Assembly (NCBI GenBank): GCA_963693085.1
Contig: OY856413.1
Span: 545,383,379 to 545,447,378 of the forward strand
Direction of reading: 5' to 3'
Source: Alisma plantago-aquatica
Taxonomy: Eukaryota; Streptophyta; Magnoliopsida; Alismatales; Alismataceae
DNA: 64,000 nucleotides
Shown: positions 22,571-35,027 of the stretch, in pieces
Numbering within the stretch: position 1 is the stretch's first letter
Layout of the letters: each line of letters opens with the position of its first letter
Position numbers and translations under genes: made by a program
Notes under the pieces: model-generated
Told to the model about the DNA's origin: nothing
Database searches by the model: none
What the model saw: the letters and a program-made list of their open reading frames with translations, nothing else

Positions 22571-23345
22571 GCCAACAATGCCTTCATCTGACAACTCGAG
22601 CCAGAAAATGTCAAAGAAGCTCTTAGGGATGATGAATGGATACTAGCCATGCAAGAAGAGTTGGAGCAATTTGAAAAGAACAAAGTATGGACCCTAGTGC
22701 CAAGACCAAGTGATAGAAATATCATTGGCACCAAGTGGGGCTACTGAAACAAGCTAGATGAAAGGGTAAAAGTGGTAAGGAACAAAGCAAGGATAGTGGC
22801 TCAAGGTTACAATCAATAGGAAGGTATAGATTTTGATGAAACATATGCACCTATAGCTAGATTTGAGTCCATTCGTATGTTGCTTGCATTTATTAGTTAC
22901 AGAACTTTCTTCTTTATAAAATGAATGTTAAAAATGTGTTTTTGAATGGTACAATTGAGGAGGAAGTGTATGTTGCACAATCCACAGGCTTCGAACAAGA
23001 TAGTTTACCTAACCATGTTTCTTTGTTGCAAAAATCTATCTATGGATTCAAACAAGAACCTCAAGCTTTGTATGAGAAATTAAAGAACTCTATGTTAGAT
23101 CATGGGTATATCATGGGAAAAGTACATTCTACCTTCTCTCTAAAACACACTTCTACCAATTTTCTTATCATTCAAATATATGTTCATGATATCATTTTTG
23201 GCAGAACTAATCTTTATCTTTGCAAGGAGTTTAGTGATATTATGTAGAGTGAGTTTAATATGAGCATGATAAGTGAGCTTACATTCTTCCTCAGCTTTCA
23301 AATCAAGCAAACTAAAGATGGGAACTTCGTCAACTAAGGCAAGTA
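22571..23345 (+). pseudogene. pol: Copia reverse transcriptase, active-site mutated
   Basis: DEWILAMQEELEQFEKNKVW and KARIVAQGYNQ begin the RT, with stops. The open block at 22921-23247 covers MNVKNVFLNGTIEEEVYV, the first catalytic Asp position, where the copia motif MDVK reads MNVK, and then the YVDD box, which reads YVHD (His codon 23185-23187). Both changes remove metal-binding aspartates, so this RT is inactive even apart from its stops. Confidence 0.83.
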
Positions 23346-24120
23346 CACAAGTGATCTACTTAAGTGCTTTGGGAATGAGAACACCAAGTCGATGGATACA
23401 CCCATGTCTAACACTGCCAAACTTGATAAAGATGAAGAATGTGAGAAGGTAGATGGGAAGCTCTGTAGAGGTATTATTGGAAGTTTACTTTATTTAACTG
23501 CCTCTAAACCTGATATAATGTTTAGTGTTGGCTTGTGTGCTCACTTTCAATCAAATCCCAAGAAATCACATCTTATAGTTGTTAAGAGGATTTTAAGGTA
23601 CTTAATCAAAAGTCAAGCTTTTAGACTATGGCATCCCAAGTCAAGGGACTTTACTCTTACATCTTATAGTGATGTGGATTATGCAAGATGCTTGATTGGT
23701 AGAAAGAAAGGGCAAAAATGACACTTGCTTTCTCCTTGGACCATGCTTGGTATCTTGGTTCTCCAAGAAATAGAACATAGTGGCATTATCAACCATCAAG
23801 GCTGAATACATTGCAGTCAGAAGTTGTTGTGCCTAGGTCCGATGGATGAAGCAAATGGTCCAAGACTTTAACATTCATTTTGATGCTTCTACTATCTATT
23901 TTGATAATATTGGTTCAATTAATTTGTCTTATAATCCTATATTTCATAGTAGAGCCAAGCATGTAGAGGTTTGTCATCATTTTCTTCATGATTACATTGC
24001 AAAAAAGGATATCTATATCACGCATGTGGACACAGAAAATTAGTTGGCACACATTTTAAGTAAACATCTAGCTAGAGAGAAAATTACTTTTATTAGATCT
24101 AAATAGCTCATAACTACTTT
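23346..24120 (+). pseudogene. pol: Copia RNase H
   Basis: The open block 23392-23721 contains GSLLYLTASKPDIMFSVGL and YSDVDYARCLIGRKK, which match the copia RNase H start. After a frame change, 23846-24043 contains the INLSYNPIFHSRAKHVEV segment that ends copia pol. A stop follows the last recognisable motif. Confidence 0.78.
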
Positions 24121-24338
24121 GAATGAATCTGATATTTCTTCTAGCTAGTTTTCATCTATCCTATATGCTTGCTTATGTGTTGATCACCCTTGATTGCAAA
24201 TATGCTAATATCAATTTTTCATGTTCATTTTGCCTTATTTTTCACTTATTTTTGGGTATTGTATGCATATGCTTGTTTTATTGCAAAATAGTACCAAATG
24301 ATGAGTGATATGTTCCCAAGTATGTCTAAAATAGACAA

Positions 24339-24600
24339 TTGATTTGAAAAATATATTTCATTATCACTCTAATGGCTTGAAATTAAAAATTCTAAAGTTG
24401 GTTCAAGTTGACTATCGATCGAGTTGCCAACTCGACTGATCAGTGGCTGAGGGATTTTTTAAAGAGCCATTCGGTCGAATTTCCCAGTCACAAAACTTGA
24501 CCGATGGCCAGGATGGAGCAAACTTAAGTTAGGTTTGACAAAATTTTCTCCCTCTCAACTAGAGAAAAATCGACTGATCCACCCTCCACCTCACTCAAGG
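24339..24600 (+). repeat. LTR-like segment inside the copia internal region
   Basis: The stretch with CTATCGATCGAGTTGCC, GATGGCCAGG and TCCCAGTCACAAAACTTGAC resembles the U3 part of this element's own LTRs (17820-17960, 27380-27480). It lies between the RNase H end and the envelope-like ORF, so it is a displaced or captured LTR-like segment. Confidence 0.45.
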
Positions 24601-24769
24601 TCTCAACCATAGCCTCTACCTTCCTCTCCTTAGCCCTAGTTCAACCTAGATCGACCTCCCTTGAACTCTTTCCCATCAACCATAGGTGTTTGGATGGTTT
24701 GTGGTGGTTTTTTCATCATTTTTGTTCTCTCAAGTTTTCTCATTTCATCTCCATTGCGTCAAATAGGAA

Positions 24770-26390
24770 AAAGTTAGTCACCCCATCTGAGCACCATCCT
24801 CCTCCTCCAACTCATGCCTTATACCCTTTGATGATACCTTCTTTGTCTCCAATGATGCTCTAAATAAGTACAAGGAGCTCCTTCCTAGGAACCCCTTTCC
24901 TTTTTGTGCCCTTTTTGAGCCAAGTTCACGTAGACAAAAGATCATCAATCAAGTAGCCGAGTTGTACGACTACAACCTCTTCGTCTTGAGCATTGAATGT
25001 GCATGCTACCACAATTCAATCATAAGAACCAAAGCTATTCATGAATTATATGCAAATTTGCAATGGAATTAGAACATTCTCATACCCCCACCTAATGCTC
25101 AAGTAGTCCTTACTTCCATGATAGTTGGGAAGCAATTACAAGTCTCCAAAGATACCCTAAATATCTATTTTTCTTTTACTAAGGTGGCTGACACATGGAG
25201 GAAGGACTATCCTGAGTATTTTGACCTTGTTGACCCTGATATTTTCTATAAGAAATATAATAATACTCTTCCTGATATTCATAAATTCTTGAAGAAGCCT
25301 TAGTTTCCCTATATAAATAAGCGTACCCTTCCCTCATCAACATTAGACCTCAAGAACGACATACTCATCCGAGTTGACAACTACAATATTCATCCAAAGA
25401 AAAACCAATTTTAAATTGTAGAGAACACTGCGGTGAATATGTTCTCTATCTTTAAAAAATCAGAGTCAAGTGGGCAAGATATGTCCTCCACCACATGACC
25501 TACTTTGACTCTCGTATGAACACCTATGGAACCCACCCTCCCTACCTTGCCCTGATTTGTTGTCCTTTTTACATTTCTACTAGCAAATCTCTTTTCCACG
25601 ACCTTCATTACAAACCTACCCGAAAAGGAGTTTGCATTAGTGAGACCACACTTTAGAAGAGTGTTCCTACCCCTTCCTCTACCACACCTGGAGCCTCCAC
25701 CTCCACCTAGGAACCTCAACCACCTCAGCCATCCTGAGATGCCCACGTCTCTTTCCATGTATCAAAATGAAACCCTCATGGGTTACATGATGTATCAGCA
25801 GGCGTATGACCTTCATGTTTAGGATCATATGCATTAGGATATTTGTTCCATCATGTCTACCATGAACCTTTCCTATGCACATCCTTATCCTAGTTACAGC
25901 CCAACCTAGGAGGTGACTATGCATCCTATACATATGATCACTTTTACCATGCCCATCCACCTACTGCTTGCACTGTTACACCCTTTGTTGTTGTTGGGTC
26001 TACCCCTATTGTGTTATATCTTCCTTCTGGTCCTATAGCTACCTTGCTTGTAGGACTTGATACTTCTACTCCTTCTTATCATCAAGCCCAGGAATTACAT
26101 GACCTTGGTAGTTCTTGGGCTAAGCCTAATGCCAGATGGCCCAGTCATGGTTTTGGTTCCTCTTTCGATGAGGAGATGCCAGATTAGGATGATGAGGAAG
26201 CTATTGTTGCTGATGAGGAGGCCTGCAAGGATGATGGCGATGATGGTTCACGTGGCTCTATTGGTGGTTCTGGTGATGAAGGTGATGTTGTTTTCTCTGC
26301 TACTCCTCTAGATAGAGATGATGACTATGAGCTAGAAGCCTCTGATGATGATGATGTTATGGACATAGATGACCTATATGTTTAGATGTT
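24770..26390 (+). pseudogene. Envelope-like third ORF (putative plant transposon protein) with acidic tail
   Basis: From about 24830 a forward frame reads FDDTFFVSNDALNKYKELLP, then RQKIINQVAELYDYNLFVLS, with a stop near 25070. It resumes with MIVGKQLQVSKDTLN at 25118-25303. Further on it is Pro-rich (HLEPPPPPRNLNHLS, about 25690) and ends in a Gly/Asp/Glu-rich acidic tail (about 26160-26385). An ORF of this type between RNase H and the 3' LTR is the envelope-like gene of sireviruses; the N-terminal block fits the family called putative plant transposon protein. I see no clear signal peptide or transmembrane segment, so an actual envelope function is doubtful. Confidence 0.55.
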
Positions 26391-27055
26391 TAAGTATTAG
26401 TCTATATATTTTGACCATATATATCTTTCTGGACTATTTTGTACTAAAAACATCTGGGAACATTATATGAGTTGTACTATTTATCATCTTGTTTTTTATT
26501 TGTTTTGGCTTGTAGTTGCTTTTGAGGACATGCTCTCTCTGTTATAATCTTAATCATATGTACACTTACTATTTGATTGCTATATCTCATGAGTTAGTGC
26601 CATGTTTACCATATTTTGATTATGACTTTGATTTCTTGTTTCTCTCTCATCTCTATTTGGTGTATTCTTTGAGACTTTATGTTTTATGATTGTGGATGTA
26701 TGTTTTGGCTGTTCTTGGAGAAGACCTATTTTTGTGCTCTTCTAAACCCCTTTCCTTTAGTATAGTGTCAAAAGGGATCGAGAAGTTCAATGTTTTGAAA
26801 CTCAACCATATTGCTTTTATTGCCTATGTGATCTTTTTCTTGCTCATTATATGCTTCATGTGAGTTGCTAAAGGACCATATGGTATACATGCTATATTGT
26901 TTTGTGTAGAAAGACTAACCATGTTGGTAAGAGTAAGCATAGTTTGAGGGGGAGAAATTCACATTGTTAAAATTCTAAATCTCCCTACAATTCACAAGGC
27001 AAAGGTATAACATTACATATCCTTTTCAATATGATTGAGGAATGGTTTGTCATTG
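26391..27055 (+). other. 3' untranslated internal DNA of the copia element
   Basis: No coding sequence. From about 26660 it matches 17096-17506. It includes GTTTGAGGGGGAG at about 26942, a purine-rich tract upstream of the terminal one; multiple polypurine tracts are common in sireviruses. Confidence 0.55.
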
Positions 27056-27071
27056 TCAAAAAGGAGGAGAA
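27056..27071 (+). promoter_or_regulatory. Polypurine tract of the copia element
   Basis: AAAAAGGAGGAGAA directly before TGTTGACATG, the start of the right LTR. Confidence 0.8.
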
Positions 27072-28548
27072 TGTTGACATGAGAGTTATGCATTGCCTGT
27101 TTTTGATAATGAATTAAGTATTCCATTCCTATGTATCTAATATATTTGTTGAAGATTGATTCCAGACTTTAGGTACATGAAAAGGATTACACAAGCCCTA
27201 GCTTGTTTAAGTTCAAGTCAAAAGCAATGCAAGTGTGCATTTTGGGAAATCACTCCAAATGACCTTAGATTAAATTGTAATCACTTGTATTGATGATATG
27301 ACATGTAACTAAGATTAGAAAAAACCAGGGACACTTATTTCCAATGTTTGGTCACTCAAAATCAAATTATAAAATTTGCTTAGGTTGTTTATCGGTAAAT
27401 TGTAAACTCAGCCGATCTAATGATGGATTTTCTGAAATGCCCAATCGGTTGAGTTGCACACTTACAAAACTCAACTGATCGATCAACTAAGAAAAATTGA
27501 TTTTGACTCATAGATCGAGTTTCTCGGAACAAACTCAATTGAATTTCACGGAACGAACTCGACTGAGTTTGAAAATTGGCTTTATCACTTAGTGGATCTG
27601 TCGAGTTAACTTTATCAAAACTTGACCAAATGTACTGTATGGAAAACACAAAAAAGTGAGTATAATCATTGGAGAGTTGTTGTGAGAAAAAATAGATATG
27701 TTATAAATTGTAAAACAAATTTATTTTTTCCTTAAGTGATCCCACACTCAAGGGAACACCCACAACTATAAATAAGACCCCTTGGAGTTCATTCCAAGTT
27801 TGATCATGCATGCTATTCTTAGTCCTTGCTATTTTTGAGTGTGTTGCATCCCTTTGAGCCCCTTTCTCTCTCTCATTACAAAGAATTTCTTTGTTATGAG
27901 TGAGTTAGGTATGTTGTAAGAGACTACCTCCATGTGCTTGTAAAGCTCTCATTCCTTCCATCTTCCCAACCCCCTTCCTCAAAGAGAAAAAGGTTGAAGA
28001 AAGCTACTCCAAATGAAGGTGAAGTTGTTGCTGGTCTTCTTTAAGGTTGAACATGAGGTGAAAATCTCTCCAGGTGAAGGAGAAGGACAAGGCCAAATTT
28101 CAAGAAGAGTGGGAAAATCCTTCGAGGCTAAAGACTTGACACAAATGTGGGTAAGTCCTTCTTGAAAGATGAAGACATCTTAATTAAGTGGGTAAGTCCT
28201 TGTGTAGGTGGAAGAATCTTGTCTTGAGTAGGTAAATCCTTGGATGTATGGTGGTCTCCTTGTATCTCTTATGAATCAATATAGGTATACACAAATTGCA
28301 ATGTCCTAGAGGTTGACCTCTCTAGGTAGTGGATTGACTATCTCCTCATTTGAAGATTTATAACCACTCTAAATCACCTTGTCCAAGTACTTGTTTCAAT
28401 TCCTCTCATCCTTTTTATTCTTGCTTGGATACGACTTCAAATTGTTCTTGAGCTATTGGTTCTGATTGATATATTTTGATGGTCTAACTTATCTTGTGAG
28501 AATTTTGAAGCTCTATTCAACCCCCCCTATAGAGCCCTAGATCCAATA
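27072..28548 (+). mobile_element. 3' LTR of the sirevirus-like Ty1/copia element
   Basis: About 1477 bp, from TGTTGACATGAGAG to ATCCAATA, matching 17507-18965. Substitutions and small indels are frequent, so the insertion is not recent. It carries the better TATA box, CTATAAATAAGACC (27766-27779). Confidence 0.85.
27766..27775 (+). promoter_or_regulatory. TATA box in the copia 3' LTR
   Basis: CTATAAATAA, in the same context as the damaged CTATGAATAA of the left LTR. Confidence 0.6.
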
Positions 28549-29229
28549 GTTGTTTGGTTTGATAATCTAAATGAAGGCATAATATTCACATGTCGCCCCG
28601 AACCTAATTAATAAGTGCTTCCCCCAAACAACCCACACATCCCTTCATTGCTTTAAAACCCTAATTGTCTTTTTTCTTAGCTAGTGTTAGCTTAGTTAGC
28701 TCTTTACTTTCTTAGTTATCTTCTTGCCTTGTTCTTACTTTTATCTTGCTAGTTTAAGTCTTTAATTTCTCTTTTGCACTGTTTGCTAACTGAATGTAAT
28801 GTAGAATTCTCTTGCTTGCCTTTGTGTAACTTATGCTCTTTTCTTGCCTTGTTTTCTTCCCTTGTCATTTCTTCCTTAGTAGAATTAACTATCTAGGGTT
28901 AATTTAGGTTTTTATATTGAATTCTTCCTTTACTTGTTTTCTTGTTCACCTTAGTGTAATCAAAACAACCATCAAACACTTGAACCCTAGACTCCACAGT
29001 AGGAACCTAGCCTAAAAAATAACCTAGCTCTAGTGCCCCCTTTTCTCCATGTGGATCGACCTTTTACTTTCCGTCCTCCTAAACTATGACATGACCCCAT
29101 GCATTTGTGGGTGTAGTGTTTTAGTAGAAGTAGGTGTGTTAATTTAGGCCTTTATAAATTTTGAAAGTGAACTCACCGTGTGTTGTTTGCTAGCGGAGTT
29201 GCATCTATTCAAATCCCAATTGAGTAGTG
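28549..29229. other. Unassigned stretch between retroelements
   Basis: No domain or ORF of note. It contains pyrimidine-rich CTTGCCTTG/TTTCTTAG repeats at about 28670-28950, which could be a leader or LTR remnant. Confidence 0.25.
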
Positions 29230-30105
29230 TGTAACACCATTGGTAGTAACACCCCAATGACCATTTTTGTTATTAGACTATTTCTCTTGTTGAAGTTTTC
29301 CATGATGAAATTGAATGTTTAACATTGTTGAGAAAATGAAAACATAGGTTGGTTTGGATATTGAAACAAAAACTCATAATACTAGCTAAGAGCTTTGGCT
29401 CACTAGATTCGTCAAGTCATATCCCCCAATTTTGCACAGTGGTAAATTATAATTAGAGGTTCCCCAGTACTGGTTAGCCCCACAGGTGAAAGTGATGTTC
29501 TCTCATAGAGGGGAGAACACTAGGCACCTAGACACTAGTGAAGACAAAATATTTGATTGGTTGTTCCAATGGATAAATCGTTTCAATTTGGATAATTTGA
29601 TATCTTGATACTAGTTCTGAGAAAAATCATTAGCTTTTGGAAATCTTGATATTGGTTTTGAACTCTCTTTGTTGTTCTAGTTATCATTTTAATTATTATA
29701 CCCTTTTGAAACTATACGGCAATTAGACTATCCTCTTGTTAATACCATAGTCCACCAAGAAAACCTTCCTATATTTGATTATATAAATCTTATTTTTTAA
29801 AATAGCTCAGTGATTGAATTTATCACCAACCATGCTAAATTATATGTTCCCTTCTTGGGTCCATGTTTGGTTTAGTTCCCTCTAAGAACTCATGGATAGG
29901 TTATAGGAAGATGAACTAGAAGAGACGCACAACAGATATACCCTATTGAAGACTATATAGGAATCAATGTCAATGCTTTAATGTTGTAATCATATGTTTA
30001 AAGATTTTGCATCTTTGATGTAAGAGCATGATTGTAATTAAGATTTGTTTATACCATTGATGCAATTTGTAAGAATTCAATCTTAAAGATTGGGTCTTTA
30101 TAACA
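29230..30105 (+). mobile_element. LTR of repeat family Y, copy A
   Basis: Starts at about TGTAACACC and ends TTTATAACA directly before a primer site. The sequence from about 29260 matches 32815-33310 and then 42054-42424, two parts of one LTR separated by an inserted retrotransposon. Shared blocks include GGGGAGAACACTAGGCACC, TTGCCTATATTTGATTA (with changes) and AAAGATTGGGTCTTTA. TGTAACACC starts with a TGGTAT-type primer site fit a Ty3/gypsy chromovirus LTR. Confidence 0.55.
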
Positions 30106-30120
30106 TGGTATTAGAGTTGT
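30106..30120 (+). promoter_or_regulatory. Primer binding site after LTR Y-A
   Basis: TGGTATTAGAGTTGTG directly after the CA end of the LTR, a diverged tRNA-iMet complement. Confidence 0.55.
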
Positions 30121-30852
30121 GAACAGTCGAGACTCATACACGTCTTGTGGAAGTCCGGGTTAAAACGCTCATACACCTAGAAGTTAGGCAAATAGTTTAT
30201 GACGAACCCTAGTTTTTCTAGCCTTATCTAGCTAGATGTAAATAGTAATATAGGTGGAATTAGTTTTCAAAAATTCATATAACTCACCAATTAGTGAAGA
30301 TGTAATGAAACCATATTAGTAGAGATGAGTTGAGGTGTCAAAAAATGTGAACAACCTAGTAAGTGGAAGGTGAATAGTGAAACATGAAGCCTAAGTTCAA
30401 ATTTGTTAAAAACATCCTTCTTACCTATGACATAAGTGAACAATTGATTCAAGTAGTTAATATGATGGAGCAGTAATAGAAAGTTACTAAGTTGTGATTT
30501 GACTTAGTCCTCACATTGGTTTTATACATTTTCAATGTTGCATAGAAATGTTCTTCCATTGAGAAATTATTTTTTTATATTATTATATGTACAAAGAAAA
30601 ATCATTTATAAAATTTTATCGATGATTTATTGATCTAATTCACAATCATGGAGGTATCAGACAACCACAATGAGAGTCATATGAAACCATCAAAACCTAG
30701 GGTTTAGAGTTACATAATGACTAACAAAAAGTGAAGGAGGTACATTGTAGTTGACATGCCTATTTAGATTTCTAAGGGGTGGAGAATAGTATCTGACTAA
30801 ACTATGGTCGTGTCAATTTTGAGGATGAAATAAGTTTTTAAGGGTGCAAAGT
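30121..30852 (+). other. Short internal remnant ending in a polypurine-like tract
   Basis: No gag or pol motif. The last 40 bp (GAGGATGAAATAAG, then TAAGGGTGCAAAG) resemble the GAGGACGAAATT...AAGGGGG end of chromovirus internal regions, and TGTGACATACC, an LTR start, follows. So the 3' end of one element lies directly next to the family X LTR. Confidence 0.35.
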
Positions 30853-31610
30853 TGTGACATACCAATTTTTAGTACAAATAAGTGTGAGCTATTATACATA
30901 ATTCTTTTCAATTAATTTTTTTTTCCTAAACTGCCATTCATTTTGTAATTCATTGCGTTATCTTCAAACTTGAGTACCAAAATGGTATTCTTCATAATTT
31001 AGATTGGGTCATCCAAATTGGGACCCACAAGCACACTGTTGGCAATGTAATCAAACAAAAAATCTCAAAGTGATTAACATTAGTAGTTGTGTTACTTAAG
31101 AGGGTAATCAAGTTAGCAAACTTGTGTGTACATTTATGATATAGTCAAGTCAAAATTAAATGCATGATTAATATTTGGAAGTCATCGAAATTATACTCAA
31201 GGAGTTCTAGTTTGAATGTAATTGGTATAGAGAGAGTTTGTGACCTACTAAATAGAAAACAAATAGGGACCTCTTAAAAATAAATATCCCGCATTGCTCT
31301 CCTCTTCGTTTACACCATTGGTTATGAAGGCCTCCACCTCAACATTGAGGGACTTGACCCCTTACTTTTAGTTTTGAGTTCCGATGACCACCATATAAAC
31401 TCCCTCGAACTCCCTCTAACTGGACCCCACAAAAAACAACCACCTACAATTGAACTTAACCCCCTCTCTACAACTCTTATCCACAAACCCTAGATCCATC
31501 ACCTTATATCACCCATAAACTAATCACAACCTAGAAGATCTGCAAGATGGACATGAAGGTGCACCTACTACAACCTATGACATGCATCCCTAACATCATT
31601 TGATCTTCCA
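30853..31610 (+). mobile_element. LTR of repeat family X, copy 2
   Basis: TGTGACATACC to TGATCTTCCA, about 758 bp, matching 13130-13859. The base after its end differs (TCATAGAACT instead of TGGTATCAGA), so the primer site is mutated here. Confidence 0.58.
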
Positions 31611-32800
31611 TCATAGAACTAACTTGAAACACAAACTCCATCACCCCCTCCTATCAATGACCAACGATGACCTATTGAACCACAATCACTACCTTGCTTC
31701 TTCCTTCTAATGAAAACTCATGTGATCCTGCACCCTGACCTCTAATGATCCTGACATCATCTAGTTGCTCATCGATTCTGAGTCACCTCCAACAAAGTAG
31801 CAGAACAATTCACCTCCTTCCAAACAAGTGTGTCACATCTAGAACGACCCTATCTTCCTCACCCTGTGGAATTACTTCTTCATCAAGTTAGGAGACACCA
31901 CCCGCCTACCTCAATATCAACCAATGTTCTCACAAACCACCATCATCATTCTAGCATGTTGTCAATCACTAGACTATATTTGACACTTGCAACACCAGCC
32001 ACAGACGTTCCTAGTCCCTCACTGATATTAGCACTAAACTAGGAACTAACTCGTCAGCAATCTCTATGGATATTCAAGCTATGTGTAAGAGCATGACCTA
32101 GATAGTTATATATAGAAATTGACATACCATTAGTAATTATTGATTAATATAACCCATGGCTTAACTGTAGTTGATTAAAATGGATTATTCTTATTATTTG
32201 TTAATGTAATGGAGATACTAGCTGTAAAAAGGTAAAAATGAATAAAGATAAGTGTGTCAAGGGATAAATATGAGAAATCAAACTCAATAAACTTTATCAA
32301 TATATTTATACACATACTACTTCTAAGGACCGCATATATATTAGGATATAATCTTGTATATCCCACAACTTTAATACTTTCACCAAAGGATCATATACAT
32401 ATTGATATGAACTTAAGAACTATATATTATGAACATGGGTAATGATTAGAATATCACATGTGACTACATTAATATATATAAAAATGATGCTAATGGGAAT
32501 GAACTTAATGGATAAAGAATGACAAAAAAGGTATTATTAAAGAATCGAATCACTAAGGGACAAAATGGTAATTTCATCTAATAAGAACCTAGAAAGTGGT
32601 TTCCATACCACGAAACACAAAATAACCCTAGTACCTTTTCTCTTGATAGATTTTTGAGAAAATTTACATCTTTGATTTGTGTGGACATCTTGACTAGAAA
32701 TTATCAATTGGAATAGGTACTAAATTCTAGATTTTGTTCTTGAATTTTTTATGTACCTCTTGAGTTTCATTTACATTAATTTTACAAAAATTGGGTGAAC
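31611..32800 (+). mobile_element. Internal region of repeat family X, copy 2
   Basis: Collinear with 13874-15475 except for an absent block of about 370 bp at about 32085. It carries the same Ser/Thr/Pro-rich, stop-interrupted 5' reading frame (open at 31830-32042) and the same AT-rich 3' part with CACTAAGGGACAAAATGGT. No pol motif. Confidence 0.5.
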
Positions 32801-32809
32801 CAATTTTAT

Positions 32810-33310
32810 TATTAACATTCCCCTCCTATTGAAGTTCACCTTGACTAAATTGAATGTGGAATATTGTAGAGAAATTGAAAATATCATTTGAATTTGATAT
32901 TGGAACAAAAACTCAAGATAATGGCTAAGATCTTTGGTTGACTAGATTTTGTTGAGTCATATCCCCCAACCCTACACAGTGGATAATAGATAAGTAAAGG
33001 TCCCTCAATATTGGTTACCCACATAGGTGAAAGTGTTGTTCTCTCATAGAGGGGAGAACACTAGGCACCTAGAGGGGAGAACACTAGGCACCTAGCTATT
33101 GGAGAAGACAAAATATTAGATTAATTGGGCCAATGAATAAATCATTTAATTTTGGATAATTTGAAATCTTGATACTAATTTTGTAAAAGATCCTTTCCTT
33201 TTAAAATCTTGATATTAGTTTTGAGAATCTCTTTTTTGTTCTAGTTACCATTTGAATTATTCCACCCCCATTAAACTAGCATGATAGCTAGACTAAACTC
33301 TTTTTAATAT
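32810..33310 (+). mobile_element. LTR of repeat family Y, copy B, left part
   Basis: Matches 29260-29745 of copy A and stops abruptly at 33310, where the Athila/Tat-type LTR begins. The remainder resumes at 42054. Confidence 0.6.
33047..33092 (+). repeat. 23-bp tandem duplication in LTR Y-B
   Basis: TAGAGGGGAGAACACTAGGC plus ACC occurs twice in direct succession (33047-33069 and 33070-33092). Copy A has it once (about 29505). Confidence 0.9.
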
Positions 33311-34776
33311 TGATGAGTATATTTATACCCATCTTTGCATACAATTTTATTCACTTTTTAGGGGTTGTTGTGTTTCTATTCACCTAGTGTTTTCCATAGA
33401 TTTACTTAATTACAATTATCTTCTCTTTTTTGGACATTAATGCACTTTACATTTTTTTCATGCACAACCAGCCAAAAACATACTTGAATTTCCAGAAGGA
33501 CGATCAAGCCCTCATACTGCCACACCTAAGGGGAAGGAAGGCCCTAGAAGATTTCCTATGTCCACCTTCCTACCACCCAATTAAGCGATTAGCTCCGCCA
33601 GTTGCCTGACTTGAGCTACTTTATACTTGAAGTCTTCCATATTCTTCAGTTCTGACACTTCATGCATCATGCCTACCCACTTTAATCCATCTTGGTCCTC
33701 TAGAGAACTAGATACAAGGTCCAGATTGAGTACCCATATGAGTCTCTAGTTGGACTGAGTACGGGCCATGTAAATTAGCTGTGTTCAACCACAAGTATTC
33801 AAAATTAGTATTTTAGCATTGTAGATAGAATCTATAAAAGGGAACCCTTATCATCCATTCTAAAAGGTCTATGATCGCTGATTAGAAACCACATCTACAC
33901 ATCACAATCCCTAGAGAGGGGAGAGGATGCAATGACTGCAATAGTGAGATTGGTCTTCCTGTACCAGGCGTCATGGCCCCTTCCATTGTTCTAGCTACCT
34001 TTAAGTTGTTGTCTCTCACCATGAGTGTGTAGACATTTGTGATGGGTCATGGGGACTAGCCCCAACAACCCGTATTTTATTCTATCATGTATCTAAGCTC
34101 AATAATGTTATTGCTAAATAAAGTATCATTCTGCTTATTTCCTTGCCTTGCAAATTGACGAATTTCTTTACATATAAGTGTGGATGTGCAGATTGTTGTA
34201 ATCAAGATTAGAACTTTAGAACAATCTTATTACACCCTAAAGTGTCATCAAGTGATATTGAGGTGATTGGGTTGTGATCTGGTAACATGTCGAGAATGGC
34301 CGACCATAGTGAGGGAGTCCAGTGGGATTGAACTAAGAACTTGGGTGTCAATTTTGGTCAGTTCAAAGGGAGTTGAATCCATTTAATGATCTTTGTATCC
34401 CATTAGGATGCATTAGCTAAGCCTCTTTTTAGTAAAGTGCAATTAAGAAGTTAGATCTTTATAGGATAATTACATAGGCTTTGGTAAGCAAAACCACATG
34501 CTTTGATCCTCATTATTATCAATTATTTACTTATTTAACTATTGTTGCTACTCGCAACAATTTTGTTTAATCAATCAATTGACTTTCTCAATGATAAATA
34601 ATACCCTTAATACTTCTTAATATATATAACTACATAAAAACTTGTCCTTTGGGTTCAATCCTTAAGTATACTACAATAAGTATTCCATTCATTAGAGTGG
34701 GAATCAGTGCACAACTTTAAGTTACCCTAAGGATTATTTCCTTAATGTTTTTGTTGGTGTGACATTTGGAGCCCCA
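33311..34776 (+). mobile_element. 5' LTR of the Athila/Tat-type element
   Basis: From TGATGAGTATATT to TTTGGAGCCCCA, about 1466 bp, matching 40576-42053 along its length with scattered differences. The LTR end is set by where the two copies stop matching, so it is accurate to a few bases. The typical Athila primer site is not obvious after it. Confidence 0.75.
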
Positions 34777-35027
34777 TAAAAAAGTATCACCATTTCCTGG
34801 GACAACTGTAGTTATATATTTTTTTAGAAGTATAAGTGTAATTAGGGATTTTCTTTTTATGCTTGATACTATTAGAAACTCTCTATAACTCTACTCATCT
34901 ACTCTCGATCATTTTGCCTCTTTCTAGGTACTCCTAGAATATGTGAAGATCCTGAAGTCTTGATTTGGGATTGTTGTTTGGCCCTAAAATCGAAAGAACC
35001 CTCAAAAGACTTCACAAGGGGAAAACC

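Larger units (their letters stand above)
17507..28548 (+). mobile_element. Degenerate sirevirus-like Ty1/copia retrotransposon, full span
   Basis: Order: LTR, primer site, gag with zinc knuckle and coiled coil, protease, gag-pre-integrase and integrase, RT, RNase H, an extra 3' ORF of envelope-like type, polypurine tract, LTR. Protease before integrase before RT is the Ty1/copia order. The long gag with a coiled-coil extension and the extra ORF after pol are features of the sirevirus (SIRE/Maximus) lineage. Many stops and frameshifts occur in every gene. Total 11.0 kb. A target-site duplication cannot be tested because copia internal DNA lies to the left. Confidence 0.82.

Noticed and set aside
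25411..25960. Minus-strand Gly/Arg-rich ORFs
   Set aside because: They lie antisense to the Pro-rich part of the envelope-like ORF, whose codons read as Gly/Arg on the other strand.
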